From: Oscillospiraceae bacterium
GTDB taxonomy: Bacteria > Bacillota > Clostridia > Oscillospirales > Oscillospiraceae
Assembly: GCA_017427645.1 (NCBI GenBank)
Contig: JAFRSI010000072.1
Coordinates: forward strand, 1 to 51,104
DNA: 51,104 bases
Direction of reading: 5' to 3'
The notes under the pieces are model-generated. The model had not been told where the DNA came from. It did no database searches and saw only the letters and a list, made by a program, of their open reading frames with translations. The translations under genes were made by a program, and so were the position numbers. Shown piece by piece: positions 1 to 7,179 of the stretch. Each line of letters opens with the position of its first letter. Positions within the stretch are counted from its first letter, which is position 1.

Positions 1-48
1 CCCGCCCGCCGGAACGCTCCGGCTCCCGTTCCACCGCTGTCCCGCCAT
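1..48 (-). CDS. Start of an unidentified gene (partial, runs off the left edge)
   Basis: An ATG at 46-48 on the minus strand is preceded by a strong AAGGAGG-type ribosome binding site about 8 nt upstream (around 55-63). It opens a frame with no stop to the window edge, giving 16 residues beginning MAGQRWNGSRSV. Too little is visible to recognise a family. The support is the ribosome binding site and the open frame only; chance cannot be excluded over so few codons. Confidence 0.35.
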   Translation of the reverse strand, partial: MAGQRWNGSRSVPAGG

Positions 49-145
49 GGTATCCCCCTCCTTGTCCGCGTTCGGTACGAGTATATGAGAGGCGAAGGAC
101 GGACAGAACAAAAAAAAGAGAAATGCCGTCAGGCATCCCTCTATA

Positions 146-168
146 TTTGGTCGGAGTGGGGGGACTTG
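146..168 (-). repeat. Copy of tRNA-Pro 3' end (candidate attachment-site repeat)
   Basis: These 23 bp are identical, in the same orientation, to 787-809, which cover the CCA end, the 3' side of the acceptor stem and the 3' side of the T arm of tRNA-Pro. Identity ends abruptly inside the T loop, so this is not a second tRNA gene. Duplicated tRNA 3' ends are the usual footprint of tyrosine-recombinase integration. The interval between the copies is AT-rich and carries one gene. No integrase is present, so this would be a remnant. Confidence 0.7.
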
Positions 169-179
169 CTTCTCATTGC

Positions 180-204
180 GCAAACAGCCCACCGGGCTGT
201 TTGC
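180..204. other. Perfect 11-bp stem-loop
   Basis: GCAAACAGCCC pairs with GGGCTGTTTGC across a 3-nt loop. No T-tract follows on either strand, so a terminator role is not supported. It lies just beyond the tRNA fragment, on the side away from tRNA-Pro. Confidence 0.5.
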
Positions 205-265
205 TGCCGGGGCCGGCTGCACTGACGCTTGCCGCCCCCGGAATTCGTTTCATGTCCCCCCAGTT

Positions 266-303
266 AAAGACAGCGGGATGCCATTTGGCATCCCGCTGTC
301 TTT
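266..303. terminator. Bidirectional terminator-like inverted repeat
   Basis: An 18-bp perfect inverted repeat starts with AAAGACAGCGGG and ends with its complement CCCGCTGTCTTT, around a 2-nt loop. The terminal A and T runs give a U-tract for either strand. It is about 60 bp past the end of the minus-strand gene at 363-719 and is its likely terminator. Confidence 0.6.
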
Positions 304-362
304 GAGCAAAGATTGTTTTTTTAACAAAATCAGGGTTATCGTTAAATTTCGTAACACCAGCA

Positions 363-719
363 TCAGGATTCCTTGAGTGACTGTATCTCGGTCCTTACCA
401 CGGAGTACATATAATCCGGAGATTCAAGAATAAAACATTTGTGGTCATCCGGTTCAACAGGATCACAGCCAATACTGAATTCTTTCTGCTCAATTTGCAA
501 GTCTATATAATATGACTTATGCTTTCCCTGAACATTTATACACTTATAATCATCAAGGAAATCAATATAGCAAGAAAGATTTGAAATACCATATTTGGCA
601 AGCGTGTTGAGGAGCTGGCCGCTCAAATAATGGTCAAGCAAGAATTCAAAGGGAGACCATTGTTCCTTTTCAATCGAATCGAGATAGTTATGTATTCTTT
701 TTTTCTTGGATAGAAACAT
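363..719 (-). CDS. Hypothetical 118-residue protein, AT-rich, probably acquired
   Basis: Family not recognised. The product starts MFLSKKKRIHNYLD, is rich in Tyr, Asp, Glu, Lys and Ile, and has no membrane segment, signal peptide or obvious catalytic motif. It looks like a small soluble globular protein. Its acidic, AT-biased composition would fit phage cargo or a polymorphic-toxin immunity protein, but nothing specific supports that. An AAGGATG ribosome binding site lies about 9 nt before the ATG. Base composition is far lower in GC than every other gene in the window. It sits between tRNA-Pro and a duplicated fragment of that tRNA, which together point to horizontal acquisition. Confidence 0.75.
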   Translation of the reverse strand: MFLSKKKRIHNYLDSIEKEQWSPFEFLLDHYLSGQLLNTLAKYGISNLSCYIDFLDDYKCINVQGKHKSYYIDLQIEQKEFSIGCDPVEPDDHKCFILESPDYMYSVVRTEIQSLKES

Positions 720-747
720 TAACGATCATCCTTCATCATGAAGATAT

Positions 748-789
748 AAAATAGGATTGCTACTTTTGTTAAAATAGCAATCCTATTTT
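748..789 (-). terminator. Terminator of tRNA-Pro
   Basis: A 15-bp perfect stem (AAAATAGGATTGCTA and its complement, loop of about 12 nt) starts immediately at the CCA end of the tRNA. On the minus strand it ends in TTTT followed by ATATC. It separates tRNA-Pro from the AT-rich gene. Confidence 0.65.
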
Positions 790-809
790 GGTCGGAGTGG
801 GGGGACTTG
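787..809 (-). repeat. tRNA-Pro 3' end, intact copy of the 23-bp direct repeat
   Basis: This is the partner of 146-168, starting 641 bp away in the same orientation. It includes the CCA end and T-arm 3' strand of the functional tRNA gene, the segment normally preserved when an element integrates into a tRNA gene. Confidence 0.7.
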
Positions 810-864
810 AACCCCCGGCCTCTTGGTCCCGAACCAAGCGCGCTACCAGCTGCGCTACACCCCG
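789..864 (-). tRNA. tRNA-Pro (anticodon CGG)
   Basis: Read on the minus strand the 76 nt fold as a complete cloverleaf. The acceptor stem is CGGGGTG pairing with CACTCCG, and the anticodon stem is CTTGG/CCAAG around the loop TTCGGGA. The T stem is GGGGG/CCCCC around TTCAAGT, followed by encoded ACCA. Anticodon CGG reads CCG proline codons, in keeping with the GC-rich genome; the G after the anticodon is usual for tRNA-Pro. It has its own consensus promoter upstream and a terminator directly downstream. Confidence 0.96.
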
Positions 865-875
865 TCAGCCTTGCT

Positions 876-904
876 ATTATATGCGCTTTCCCGCCCGGTG
901 TCAA
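876..904 (-). promoter_or_regulatory. Promoter of tRNA-Pro
   Basis: Perfect sigma-A consensus on the minus strand: TTGACA at 899-904, a 17-nt spacer, and TATAAT at 876-881. The -10 ends 12 nt before the mature tRNA 5' end. Confidence 0.9.
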
Positions 905-928
905 GGGTTAATTCTTCCCTTCTGGCGA

Positions 929-979
929 TCCCCTCATCCGCCCCTGCGGGGCACCTTCCCCCCGCAGCGGGGGGAAGGC
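929..979. repeat. Double-hairpin GC-rich intergenic repeat-like element
   Basis: Two adjacent stem-loops are present: GCCCC-TGC-GGGGC at 940-952, and an 11-bp stem CCTTCCCCCCG with its complement at 954-978. There is no T-tract. The design (paired GC hairpins starting with a CCCCTCATCCG run) resembles dispersed REP-like elements that I recall from gut Clostridia genomes, which is recollection and not a search result. It lies past the end of the DUF11 gene, where it could also protect the mRNA 3' end. Confidence 0.45.
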
Positions 980-995
980 ATTGTAACCCGGTGTT

Positions 996-1841
996 TCAGA
1001 TCATGCCGGTGACGGTCAGCGTTGCCACGCCGGGGACGACGGTCCAGGTCCCGTCCTCCTCCTGGCGATAGGCGGCGGCGGGCACCGTGATCCGGCCCGC
1101 CGTGGTGGCAAAGACGCCGGCTGCCTCGTCGTAGGCGTAGTCGTCGGCGGTGAGGACCTGGCCGTCCAGAGTGGCCGTCAGGCCGGCAAGAGTCGGGGTA
1201 AACACGTCGGACACCACGATGGCGGCCTCCTCCCCCGCTGCGCCGCCGGCGTTCTCCAGAGTGAAGGTATAGGTCACCTGACCGCAGCCGGTAATGACGG
1301 CGGGCTCCAGGGCCTTGACGATGGACAGGATGGGCGCGTCGTCCATCTCCGCCGTGGCGGCGGCTGTCAGAGGCGCGGCCACGCAGGACCCGGTGAGACT
1401 GACGGTGTTGACGATCTGCGCGCCGTCCCCCAGGGGCGCGGCCTCCGTCACGTCCGTCTCATAGACCAGTACCGTGCTGCCCCCGGCGGGCACCTCCACG
1501 CCGGTGATGGTCAGCGGCGGCCCCGCTTTCCCCACCGGCAGAGGCGTCACAGCGCCGTCTACCAGGCACAGCAGGCTTCCCTGCCGCCAGGACAGCGGAT
1601 ACAGCGTCTCGGCGCCGTAGGTGACGGCTCCCAGGTCGGCGGTAACGGTCAGATCGGTGATATCCGCGTCGCCGGCGTTGCGGATGCTGACGGCCCAGGC
1701 CAGCCGGCCGCCGGGCTCGTAGGTCCCGGAGACACAGGCGTGGGCCAGGGTCAGCACCTCCGTGATCTCTCCGCTGACCCGGTTGGAGCTGACGGCTCCC
1801 CCCGCGTAGGTCAGCCGCGCTTGATTGGTAAATGCTGCCAA
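996..1841 (-). CDS. DUF11-repeat protein (281 residues)
   Basis: The product has two tandem DUF11-like beta-sandwich units, roughly residues 15-140 and 160-280. They are recognisable by conserved pieces such as VSIRNAGDADITDLTVT and YTFTLENAGG, and by V-P-A-G-G-S/T motifs. DUF11 domains typically occur on bacterial cell-surface and envelope proteins. I chose a TTG start at 1839-1841 because GGGAGG lies 8 nt upstream and the resulting N-terminus (MAAFTNQARLTY) looks like the natural beginning of the first domain. An ATG at 1898 has a weaker site. No signal peptide, membrane segment or sorting signal is visible, which is odd for a surface domain family. It follows the regulator gene with a gap of about 110 bp. 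Function unknown. Confidence 0.75.
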   Translation of the reverse strand: MAAFTNQARLTYAGGAVSSNRVSGEITEVLTLAHACVSGTYEPGGRLAWAVSIRNAGDADITDLTVTADLGAVTYGAETLYPLSWRQGSLLCLVDGAVTPLPVGKAGPPLTITGVEVPAGGSTVLVYETDVTEAAPLGDGAQIVNTVSLTGSCVAAPLTAAATAEMDDAPILSIVKALEPAVITGCGQVTYTFTLENAGGAAGEEAAIVVSDVFTPTLAGLTATLDGQVLTADDYAYDEAAGVFATTAGRITVPAAAYRQEEDGTWTVVPGVATLTVTGMI

Positions 1842-1950
1842 AGGATCGACCTCCCATGCAGAGCGCAGCACAGGCGCTCCGCGGATTTGGCAGGGCATGG
1901 CGGCCCTGCCTCCTATCCTATGCGCGGCCGGAGTAATCGGACACCGGAGG

Positions 1951-2709
1951 TCAATACTGCAGCGGGTAATATGTATCCAGCATAAGCAGCGGCACATAGG
2001 TTTCGTCTGTGGCGACGATTGTTCCGTCATCCAATTTGAGCGCAAAGCTTGTCATATCCCTTGCGATGTACAGTTGTCGGGCAACCCCGCTCTCCCATGT
2101 TCCACCATATCCCCAATAAGAAATGCTCTCATACCCGGGCGCAGGATCGTCCCACTTGATCTGGGCGGTTACACCTTCCCGGCAGGACCTCTCAACGCAG
2201 CCGATGGCAAACCGGCCGACAAAGCTGTTGGCGGTTATGGTATTCCGCTTTCCGGCGATCGAAACAATATCTTCGCCCACCTTCACACCGTCTTCATATA
2301 CGCCGACGGCAACTTCCATCGTGACACTTCTCGCAAAAACGCCCATGTAGTCAAGTATGGCAAAGCCCGCCGCAAGAATGATCAGGAGCAGAACCACTCC
2401 GGCGATGATCCTACCCGCCCGCTTTCTGGCATTTGTCCGCATGCGATCACAGATCGTCGAAATCGCATCCCGCACAGTCATTTCTGCAGGCGTATCCTGC
2501 ACATATTCACCCTCCAGCAGGCTGAGCACAGAAATGTCGAGTTCGGACGCCAGAGGCGTCAGCATTGTTATATCGGGATATCCCGCTCCGCGCTCCCACT
2601 TACTGATCGTACGGTCGGAAACATGCAGCTTTTCCGCCAGCTGCCTCTGTGTAAGGCCCTGCTTCTTTCTGCTCTCTGCTATAACGGCTCCCGTCTTCTG
2701 CAAGTCCAT
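1951..2709 (-). CDS. XRE-family regulator with a membrane-anchored C-terminal domain
   Basis: Residues about 8-62 form a classic Cro/C1-type helix-turn-helix (GLTQRQLAEKLHVSDRTISKWERG). One hydrophobic helix follows at about 102-124 (AGVVLLLIILAAGFAILDYM), then a beta-rich C-terminal domain of about 125 residues expected outside the membrane. This makes it a candidate one-component transmembrane regulator that senses something at the surface and acts on DNA directly. The start is the ATG preceded by AGGGGG at good spacing, and a sigma-A-like promoter lies about 40 bp upstream. The gene downstream encodes a DUF11 protein, which may be its target or partner; that link is inference from position. 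Confidence 0.85.
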   Translation of the reverse strand: MDLQKTGAVIAESRKKQGLTQRQLAEKLHVSDRTISKWERGAGYPDITMLTPLASELDISVLSLLEGEYVQDTPAEMTVRDAISTICDRMRTNARKRAGRIIAGVVLLLIILAAGFAILDYMGVFARSVTMEVAVGVYEDGVKVGEDIVSIAGKRNTITANSFVGRFAIGCVERSCREGVTAQIKWDDPAPGYESISYWGYGGTWESGVARQLYIARDMTSFALKLDDGTIVATDETYVPLLMLDTYYPLQY

Positions 2710-2747
2710 CTTCTATCCCCCTTTTTGCATGAGGTCTTTTCATCTGT

Positions 2748-2776
2748 ATTGTAGCAGATATACAGCCGTTATACAA
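2748..2776 (-). promoter_or_regulatory. Promoter of the XRE-type regulator gene
   Basis: TTGTAT at 2771-2776, a 17-nt spacer and TACAAT at 2748-2753 on the minus strand, about 40 bp before the start codon. Confidence 0.65.
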
Positions 2777-2827
2777 CAAACGGAGCGTAGAGTGGCTGAT
2801 ATTTGTCATTGCCGGGAACTATATAAT

Positions 2828-2860
2828 GGAAAACAGCCGGCGGAGAGCTCCGCCGGCTGT
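2828..2860 (-). terminator. Terminator of the murE-fem operon
   Basis: A 13-bp perfect GC-rich stem (ACAGCCGGCGGAG and its complement, 2-nt loop) begins 9 bp after the fem-type stop codon. On the minus strand it is followed by TTTTCC. Confidence 0.8.
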
Positions 2861-2868
2861 GTCGCTGT

Positions 2869-4215
2869 TCATTTTCTGTTTCTCAGCTTTCTCGTGAGCC
2901 CGTGGACCGCAGCCAGGGCCTTTCGGGCCATGACGATCACATGTGTATAGGAATAATACTTGACACGGTTTGCCACCAGGACGTATTCGCCGATGAATTC
3001 CACCCGATCGGCCCCGAAGCTGTGCTTGAAGGCCTCGATGCCCACGAAGTCCGGCTCCGGCACGCAGGGGCCCAGGGTCCCGTCGCTGTCCGGCGGCACG
3101 TCCTGCAGGAGGACGTAGCCCAGGTCGTGACAGTGGCAGCCCAGGTCGATGGTGCGGCACAGGCGGCGGAAGTTGAAGAAGTGACTGGCCCGCAGATTGT
3201 TGCGCAGCAGGTTCCGGGCGCCGCCGAAGAGGCAGGAGCGGATGCCGCCGTAGTTGGAGGTCACGCCGCCGGCCACCGCTACCCGGTCGCCCATTCCCTC
3301 GGTCTCCCGGATGCGCTCGGCAAAGTGCTCGTGCTGCTTGTCGATGGCGTCCATCTCCTCCCGGATGCCCCGCTGCTTCTTCTCCGGGGCCGTGGGCAGA
3401 GACGCCTCCAGGGCCGCGCGGCGCTTCTGCCGCTCCTCCTCCAGGGCGCGGTCCGCGTTCTTGTCGTAATAGACCAGCATCAGATCCATGCCCTGGGGCC
3501 CGAAGACCTGCATCAGGCTCTTGACGTAGTCGGTGTTGCGGCCGGTGAAGCTGTTGCGGTCGGAGGTGTCGCCCATGATGGCGGCAAAGTCCTCCAGGAT
3601 CTGCGGGTCCCGCTCCACGTCGTCGATGGTGTAGACCTTTTCGGTCAGGCCGCGGCTCTCCCCCACCCGGACGGAGTAGCGCACGCCCTTTTCAAAGCTC
3701 TTCAGCTGGGCCTGGGCGGTAACGGGGTTCCCCGCGCCGTCCCGCAGGGGGATCAGCATCTGCACAGGGGATTTGTAGACGTATTTGGTCACGTTGGGAT
3801 TCAAGGCAAAGCCGGCGCCCAGCAGATTCTTATGGACGGTCACACCCTCCGCCTGCTTCTCCCCGTTGATCCGCAGGGGGACGCAGGGGTCCAGAAACAG
3901 GGCAAAGCCGCCGTGCTTCTTCATCTCGCCGGTCACAAAGGCGGAGAACTGCTCCAGCAGCGCGGCGTTGGCATAATCACACACCGGGCCCGCGGGACAG
4001 TACCACAGATTGCCGGCGCCGGGGATGGTCCGGGTCAGCACCAGGGCTGTCAGCACCCGCTCCTCCCCGTCGAAGCCGCTGTAGAACCGGTGGCCCCAGG
4101 CCTCCTTGACCTGCGCCCACTTGGACGACTGCAGATACTGGCCGCCGTGGGTCTGCACAAAGGCCTCAAATGCCTGGAGATCGGTCTCTTCCGTAAATCT
4201 GTACATGGCGATCAC
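2869..4215 (-). CDS. FemA/FemB-family peptidoglycan aminoacyltransferase
   Basis: A protein of 448 residues with the double GNAT-fold layout of Fem/FmhB enzymes, which transfer amino acids from aminoacyl-tRNA to the stem peptide of lipid II at the cytoplasmic membrane. Visible hallmarks are the N-terminal SKWAQVKEAWGHRFYSG segment and a charged helical insertion at about 255-300 like the coiled-coil arm of the family. The C-terminal half has a second GNAT-like core ending in the YSYTHVIVMARK stretch. The start is GTG at 4213-4215, overlapping the upstream ligase stop as GTGA, so translation is probably coupled; an ATG 9 nt further in (4206) is the alternative. The cross-bridge amino acid cannot be told from sequence. 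Confidence 0.85.
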   Translation of the reverse strand: MIAMYRFTEETDLQAFEAFVQTHGGQYLQSSKWAQVKEAWGHRFYSGFDGEERVLTALVLTRTIPGAGNLWYCPAGPVCDYANAALLEQFSAFVTGEMKKHGGFALFLDPCVPLRINGEKQAEGVTVHKNLLGAGFALNPNVTKYVYKSPVQMLIPLRDGAGNPVTAQAQLKSFEKGVRYSVRVGESRGLTEKVYTIDDVERDPQILEDFAAIMGDTSDRNSFTGRNTDYVKSLMQVFGPQGMDLMLVYYDKNADRALEEERQKRRAALEASLPTAPEKKQRGIREEMDAIDKQHEHFAERIRETEGMGDRVAVAGGVTSNYGGIRSCLFGGARNLLRNNLRASHFFNFRRLCRTIDLGCHCHDLGYVLLQDVPPDSDGTLGPCVPEPDFVGIEAFKHSFGADRVEFIGEYVLVANRVKYYSYTHVIVMARKALAAVHGLTRKLRNRK

Positions 4216-5696
4216 CGCTTTCCGCTGGTCTCATTCCGGCGCGCGGCCAGACGCCGCTGCCGACGCCGCCCGGCTGCCTCCAGCCGCTTCTCCACGGCCA
4301 TCTCCGCGCAGCGGATGTCACCGGGATAGGGCACGTCCTCACCCCGGATCACGTTGCTCTCCTCGCTGCCCTTGCCCAGGATCAGCACGATATCGCCCTT
4401 CCGGGCCATGCGGATGGCCTTCCCGATGGCACGCTGGCGATCTGTCACCGTCTCGTAGTTGTCCAGATCCCGGATGTTCTCGCTCATCATGTCGGCGATG
4501 TCCTCCACCCGCTCAAACCGGGGATCCTCCAGGGTCCAGATGCAGTGATAGCTGTTGCGGGCAATGGCCTCTCCCACGAATTTGCGCTTGTCCTTGTCGC
4601 GGCCGCCGGCCTGGCCGGAGACGGTGATGATCCGCCGTCCGCCCAGCTCCTTCACGAAGTCCATCAGCTTCTGGACGCCGTTGGGGGTATGGGCATAGTC
4701 CACGATCACGCCAAAGTTCTGGCCCAGGCGGATGGACTCCATGCGCCCCTCCACGTGGAGCAGCGGCAGCCGCGCGATCAGTTCCTCCATGGTCTTGCCC
4801 AGGCGCAGGCATACCAGCAGAGCCTCCGCCAGGTTTTCCACGTTGAAAGCGCCCACCAGCGGCGAGGTGAAGACGTAGGTCCTGCCCTCATACACCACGG
4901 TCATCTCCGTGCTGTCGCTGCCCAGGCAGTAGTCCCGGATCCACAGGTCGTTCTCCTCCCCGCGGCCGTAGGTGCTGACGTTCCGGGCCACGGTGCGGAA
5001 CTCCTCGAAGTGGGCGTCGTCCCGGTTCAGCACGGAGGGGCCTTCGTTCTGGCGGAAGAGCTGCTGCTTGCAGGCGATGTAGTTTGCCAACGTCTTGTGG
5101 GTGTTCAAATGCTCGCTGGTCACGTTGGAGATGGCGGCGGCGTGGAACGTCAATCCCTTCAAGCGACCGTAGAAGAAGGCCTCCGAGCTGGCCTCCATGG
5201 CCACGTAGCGGCAGCCGTGGTCCAGAAAGGCCCGGAAGAAAGCCATCCAGTGGCCCTTGTCCGGGGTGGTATTGGGGCTGTCCGCCTCGTAGCCGCGGCA
5301 GGAAACGCCGTTGGTGCCGATGTAGCCGCAGTTCTCATCCCCCAGCAGGCGCTGGATGATGGTGGCGGTGCTGGTCTTGCCGTCGGTGCCGGTGACGCCG
5401 ATGACGCACAGCTCGTCCTGGGGGCGTCGGTAGAACCGGTCGTAGATCCCGTCCAGAGCGGCGTCCACGTCCTCCAGGCGCACGCAGGGGATGGAGCACT
5501 CCACCTCCCGGGAGACCACGGCAGCCGCCGCGCCCCGGGCAGCAGCGTCCTCAATATAATCGTGGCGGTCCACATTCACGCCCTTGATGCACAAAAACAG
5601 ATCTCCCGGCTCCACCTCCCGGGAATTGGTTCTCAACCCGCGGATCTCCACGTCAGCCGTGACGTTGCGATCCGGAAACAGTTCCTTCAGTTTCAT
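4212..5696 (-). CDS. murE: Mur ligase family protein, MurE-like (UDP-MurNAc tripeptide synthetase)
   Basis: The 494-residue product has the three Mur ligase domains: a UDP-binding N-terminal domain, a central ATPase with P-loop GVTGTDGKTST, and a C-terminal domain with DYAHTPNGVQKLM and GQAGGRDKDKR. It would add the third amino acid to UDP-MurNAc-L-Ala-D-Glu in the cytoplasm. The substrate loop reads EDPR where DAP ligases have DNPR; the retained Arg favours a diamino acid such as DAP. Two other family motifs deviate: EHLNTH replaces the usual DHLDYH, and GKGSE replaces GKGHE. It may therefore be a divergent paralogue. The gene has a strong promoter and overlaps the FemA/B-like gene by 4 nt. 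Confidence 0.85.
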   Translation of the reverse strand: MKLKELFPDRNVTADVEIRGLRTNSREVEPGDLFLCIKGVNVDRHDYIEDAAARGAAAAVVSREVECSIPCVRLEDVDAALDGIYDRFYRRPQDELCVIGVTGTDGKTSTATIIQRLLGDENCGYIGTNGVSCRGYEADSPNTTPDKGHWMAFFRAFLDHGCRYVAMEASSEAFFYGRLKGLTFHAAAISNVTSEHLNTHKTLANYIACKQQLFRQNEGPSVLNRDDAHFEEFRTVARNVSTYGRGEENDLWIRDYCLGSDSTEMTVVYEGRTYVFTSPLVGAFNVENLAEALLVCLRLGKTMEELIARLPLLHVEGRMESIRLGQNFGVIVDYAHTPNGVQKLMDFVKELGGRRIITVSGQAGGRDKDKRKFVGEAIARNSYHCIWTLEDPRFERVEDIADMMSENIRDLDNYETVTDRQRAIGKAIRMARKGDIVLILGKGSEESNVIRGEDVPYPGDIRCAEMAVEKRLEAAGRRRQRRLAARRNETSGKR

Positions 5697-5767
5697 AGTC
5701 CCTCCGTATCTCGCCGCCGGGACGGCGCTCTTCCCATCTGACTCCAGGTAAAATTTTATAATGTATT

Positions 5768-5796
5768 ATTATATCCGACTTTCGGCAGTTAAGCAA
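5768..5796 (-). promoter_or_regulatory. Promoter of the murE-fem operon
   Basis: TTGCTT at 5791-5796, 17-nt spacer, TATAAT at 5768-5773 on the minus strand, about 70 bp before the murE start. Confidence 0.85.
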
Positions 5797-5815
5797 GTTT
5801 TATCGACGGCAGGAC

Positions 5816-5854
5816 AAAAAAAGATCCACCCGCCTGAGCGGGTGGATCTTTTTT
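5816..5854. terminator. Bidirectional terminator after the opp operon
   Basis: An AAAAAAGATCCACCCGC stem pairs with its complement across a CTGA loop, with A and T runs at both ends. It directly follows the stop codon of the small membrane gene that ends the opp operon, and insulates it from the murE promoter. Confidence 0.9.
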
Positions 5855-6144
5855 CAGAAGTGGAAGTGCCCGATCACGTAAATGAAAATGGCAAACACGA
5901 TGGCAAACGGTGCTCCGATCAACAGCCCGGCGCTGATGGTGCCCAGGATAAAGCTGCGACGCTCCTCCCGGGAGAGTTGGCCGGAGGTATCCCAGGGACG
6001 GTCCGACGGCGATTCCGTTTCCGGTGCTTTTACGGCGGCGGATTCCGGCAGCCGGATACCCAGCAGATTGCGGCGCGTGACACCGCTCATGTCGGCAATG
6101 GTGCGCCCGTCGTCATCGTCGTAGGTTTTCTTCTCCCGTGCCAT
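5854..6144 (-). CDS. Small single-pass membrane protein at the end of the opp operon
   Basis: The 96-residue product has a charged N-terminal half (MAREKKTYDDDDGRTIADM) and one hydrophobic helix at about residues 69-93, ending IYVIGHFHF. Family not recognised. The ATG at 6142-6144 starts 1 nt after the oppF stop, and a terminator begins at its stop codon, so it is co-transcribed as the last gene of the transporter operon. It could be an accessory or stabilising subunit of the importer, but only position supports that. A more upstream start would overlap oppF and has no ribosome binding site. Confidence 0.75.
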   Translation of the reverse strand: MAREKKTYDDDDGRTIADMSGVTRRNLLGIRLPESAAVKAPETESPSDRPWDTSGQLSREERRSFILGTISAGLLIGAPFAIVFAIFIYVIGHFHF

Positions 6145-6145
6145 T

Positions 6146-7177
6146 TTACTCATCGAACAGGTGGCAGACCACGTAGTGGCCCGGCTCGATCTCACGCTGC
6201 TGGGGAGTCTCCACCTTGCAGATATCCATGCAGTTGGCGCAGCGAGTGTGGAACTTGCAGCCCTTGGGCGGATTGGCCGGGGACGGGATGGAGCCCTCCA
6301 GCACGATACGCTTCATCTTGAAGTCGGGATCGGGCACGGGGATGGCGGAGAACAGGGCCTTGGTGTAGGGGTGCAGCGGGTTGCGGAAGATGTCCTCCGT
6401 CTCGCCGTACTCCACCAGGGAGCCCAGGTACATGACGCCCACCGTATCGGAGATGTGCTCCACCACGGACAGGTCGTGGGAGATGAACAGATAGGTCAGG
6501 TTGTGCTTCTGCTGCAGTTCCTCCAGCAGGTTGATGATCTGCGCCTGAATGGACACGTCCAGGGCGGAAACGGGCTCGTCGCAGACCACGAACTCCGGGT
6601 TCAGGGCCAGGGCGCGGGCGATGCAGATACGCTGGCGCTGGCCGCCGGAGAACTCGTGGGGATAGCGGTCCTTGTGGAAGGACTGCAGGCCGCAGTCGTC
6701 CATGATCTGGTCGATATAGTCGTCAAACTCCGCCTTGGGCACCAGATTGTGCTCGCGGACGGCCTCGCCGATGATCTCACCGACGGGCAGACGCGGAGAC
6801 AGGCTGGAGAACGGGTCCTGGAAGATGATCTGCATCTTGGGGCGCATGGCGCGCATCTCCTTGGGGGACAGATCATAGACCTCCTGGCCGTTGAAGAGCA
6901 CCTGGCCGCCGGTCTTCTCGCCGGACAGACGCAGGATGGTGCGGCCGGCGGTGGTCTTGCCGCAGCCGGACTCGCCCACCAGGCCCATGGTGGTACCGCG
7001 CTTGAGGTTGAAGGTGACGCCGTCCACAGCCTTGACATAGCCAATGGTGTGGGGAATCAGACCGCCCTTGATGGGGAAGTACTTCTTCAGGTTGTTGACC
7101 ATCAGAATGTACTGAGGATCGTAGGTGACCGGCTCAAAGGTGTTATCGATCACAAGATGGGAATTATTCTCGCTCAT
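6146..7177 (-). CDS. oppF: Oligopeptide ABC transporter ATP-binding protein OppF
   Basis: This is the second cytoplasmic ATPase of the peptide importer, pairing with OppD to drive uptake through OppBC. Walker A is GESGCGKTT, the ABC signature FSGGQRQR and Walker [15 protein letters not shown]-terminal Cys cluster ([14 protein letters not shown]) is typical of OppD/DppD/F proteins and is thought to bind an Fe-S cluster. I took the ATG at 7175-7177, which has AAGGAGGG 6 nt upstream; a TTG two codons earlier has almost no spacing. The length, 343 residues, is normal. It starts 2 nt after the oppD stop. Confidence 0.95.
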   Translation of the reverse strand: MSENNSHLVIDNTFEPVTYDPQYILMVNNLKKYFPIKGGLIPHTIGYVKAVDGVTFNLKRGTTMGLVGESGCGKTTAGRTILRLSGEKTGGQVLFNGQEVYDLSPKEMRAMRPKMQIIFQDPFSSLSPRLPVGEIIGEAVREHNLVPKAEFDDYIDQIMDDCGLQSFHKDRYPHEFSGGQRQRICIARALALNPEFVVCDEPVSALDVSIQAQIINLLEELQQKHNLTYLFISHDLSVVEHISDTVGVMYLGSLVEYGETEDIFRNPLHPYTKALFSAIPVPDPDFKMKRIVLEGSIPSPANPPKGCKFHTRCANCMDICKVETPQQREIEPGHYVVCHLFDE

Positions 7178-7179
7178 GG

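Larger units (their letters stand above)
49..362. other. Intergenic region with stem-loops and a tRNA fragment
   Basis: I see no convincing gene here. The stretch holds a small hairpin near 122-136, the 23-bp tRNA-Pro 3'-end copy at 146-168, an 11-bp perfect hairpin at 180-204 (GCAAACAGCCC with its complement around a 3-nt loop) and an 18-bp perfect inverted repeat at 266-303. Short plus-strand frames through it are composed of these palindromes and of the tRNA fragment, and have no ribosome binding site. Confidence 0.6.

Noticed and set aside
788..1012. Plus-strand frame across tRNA-Pro
   Set aside because: It is the antisense of the tRNA gene and its promoter, a well-known type of false protein, with no ribosome binding site.
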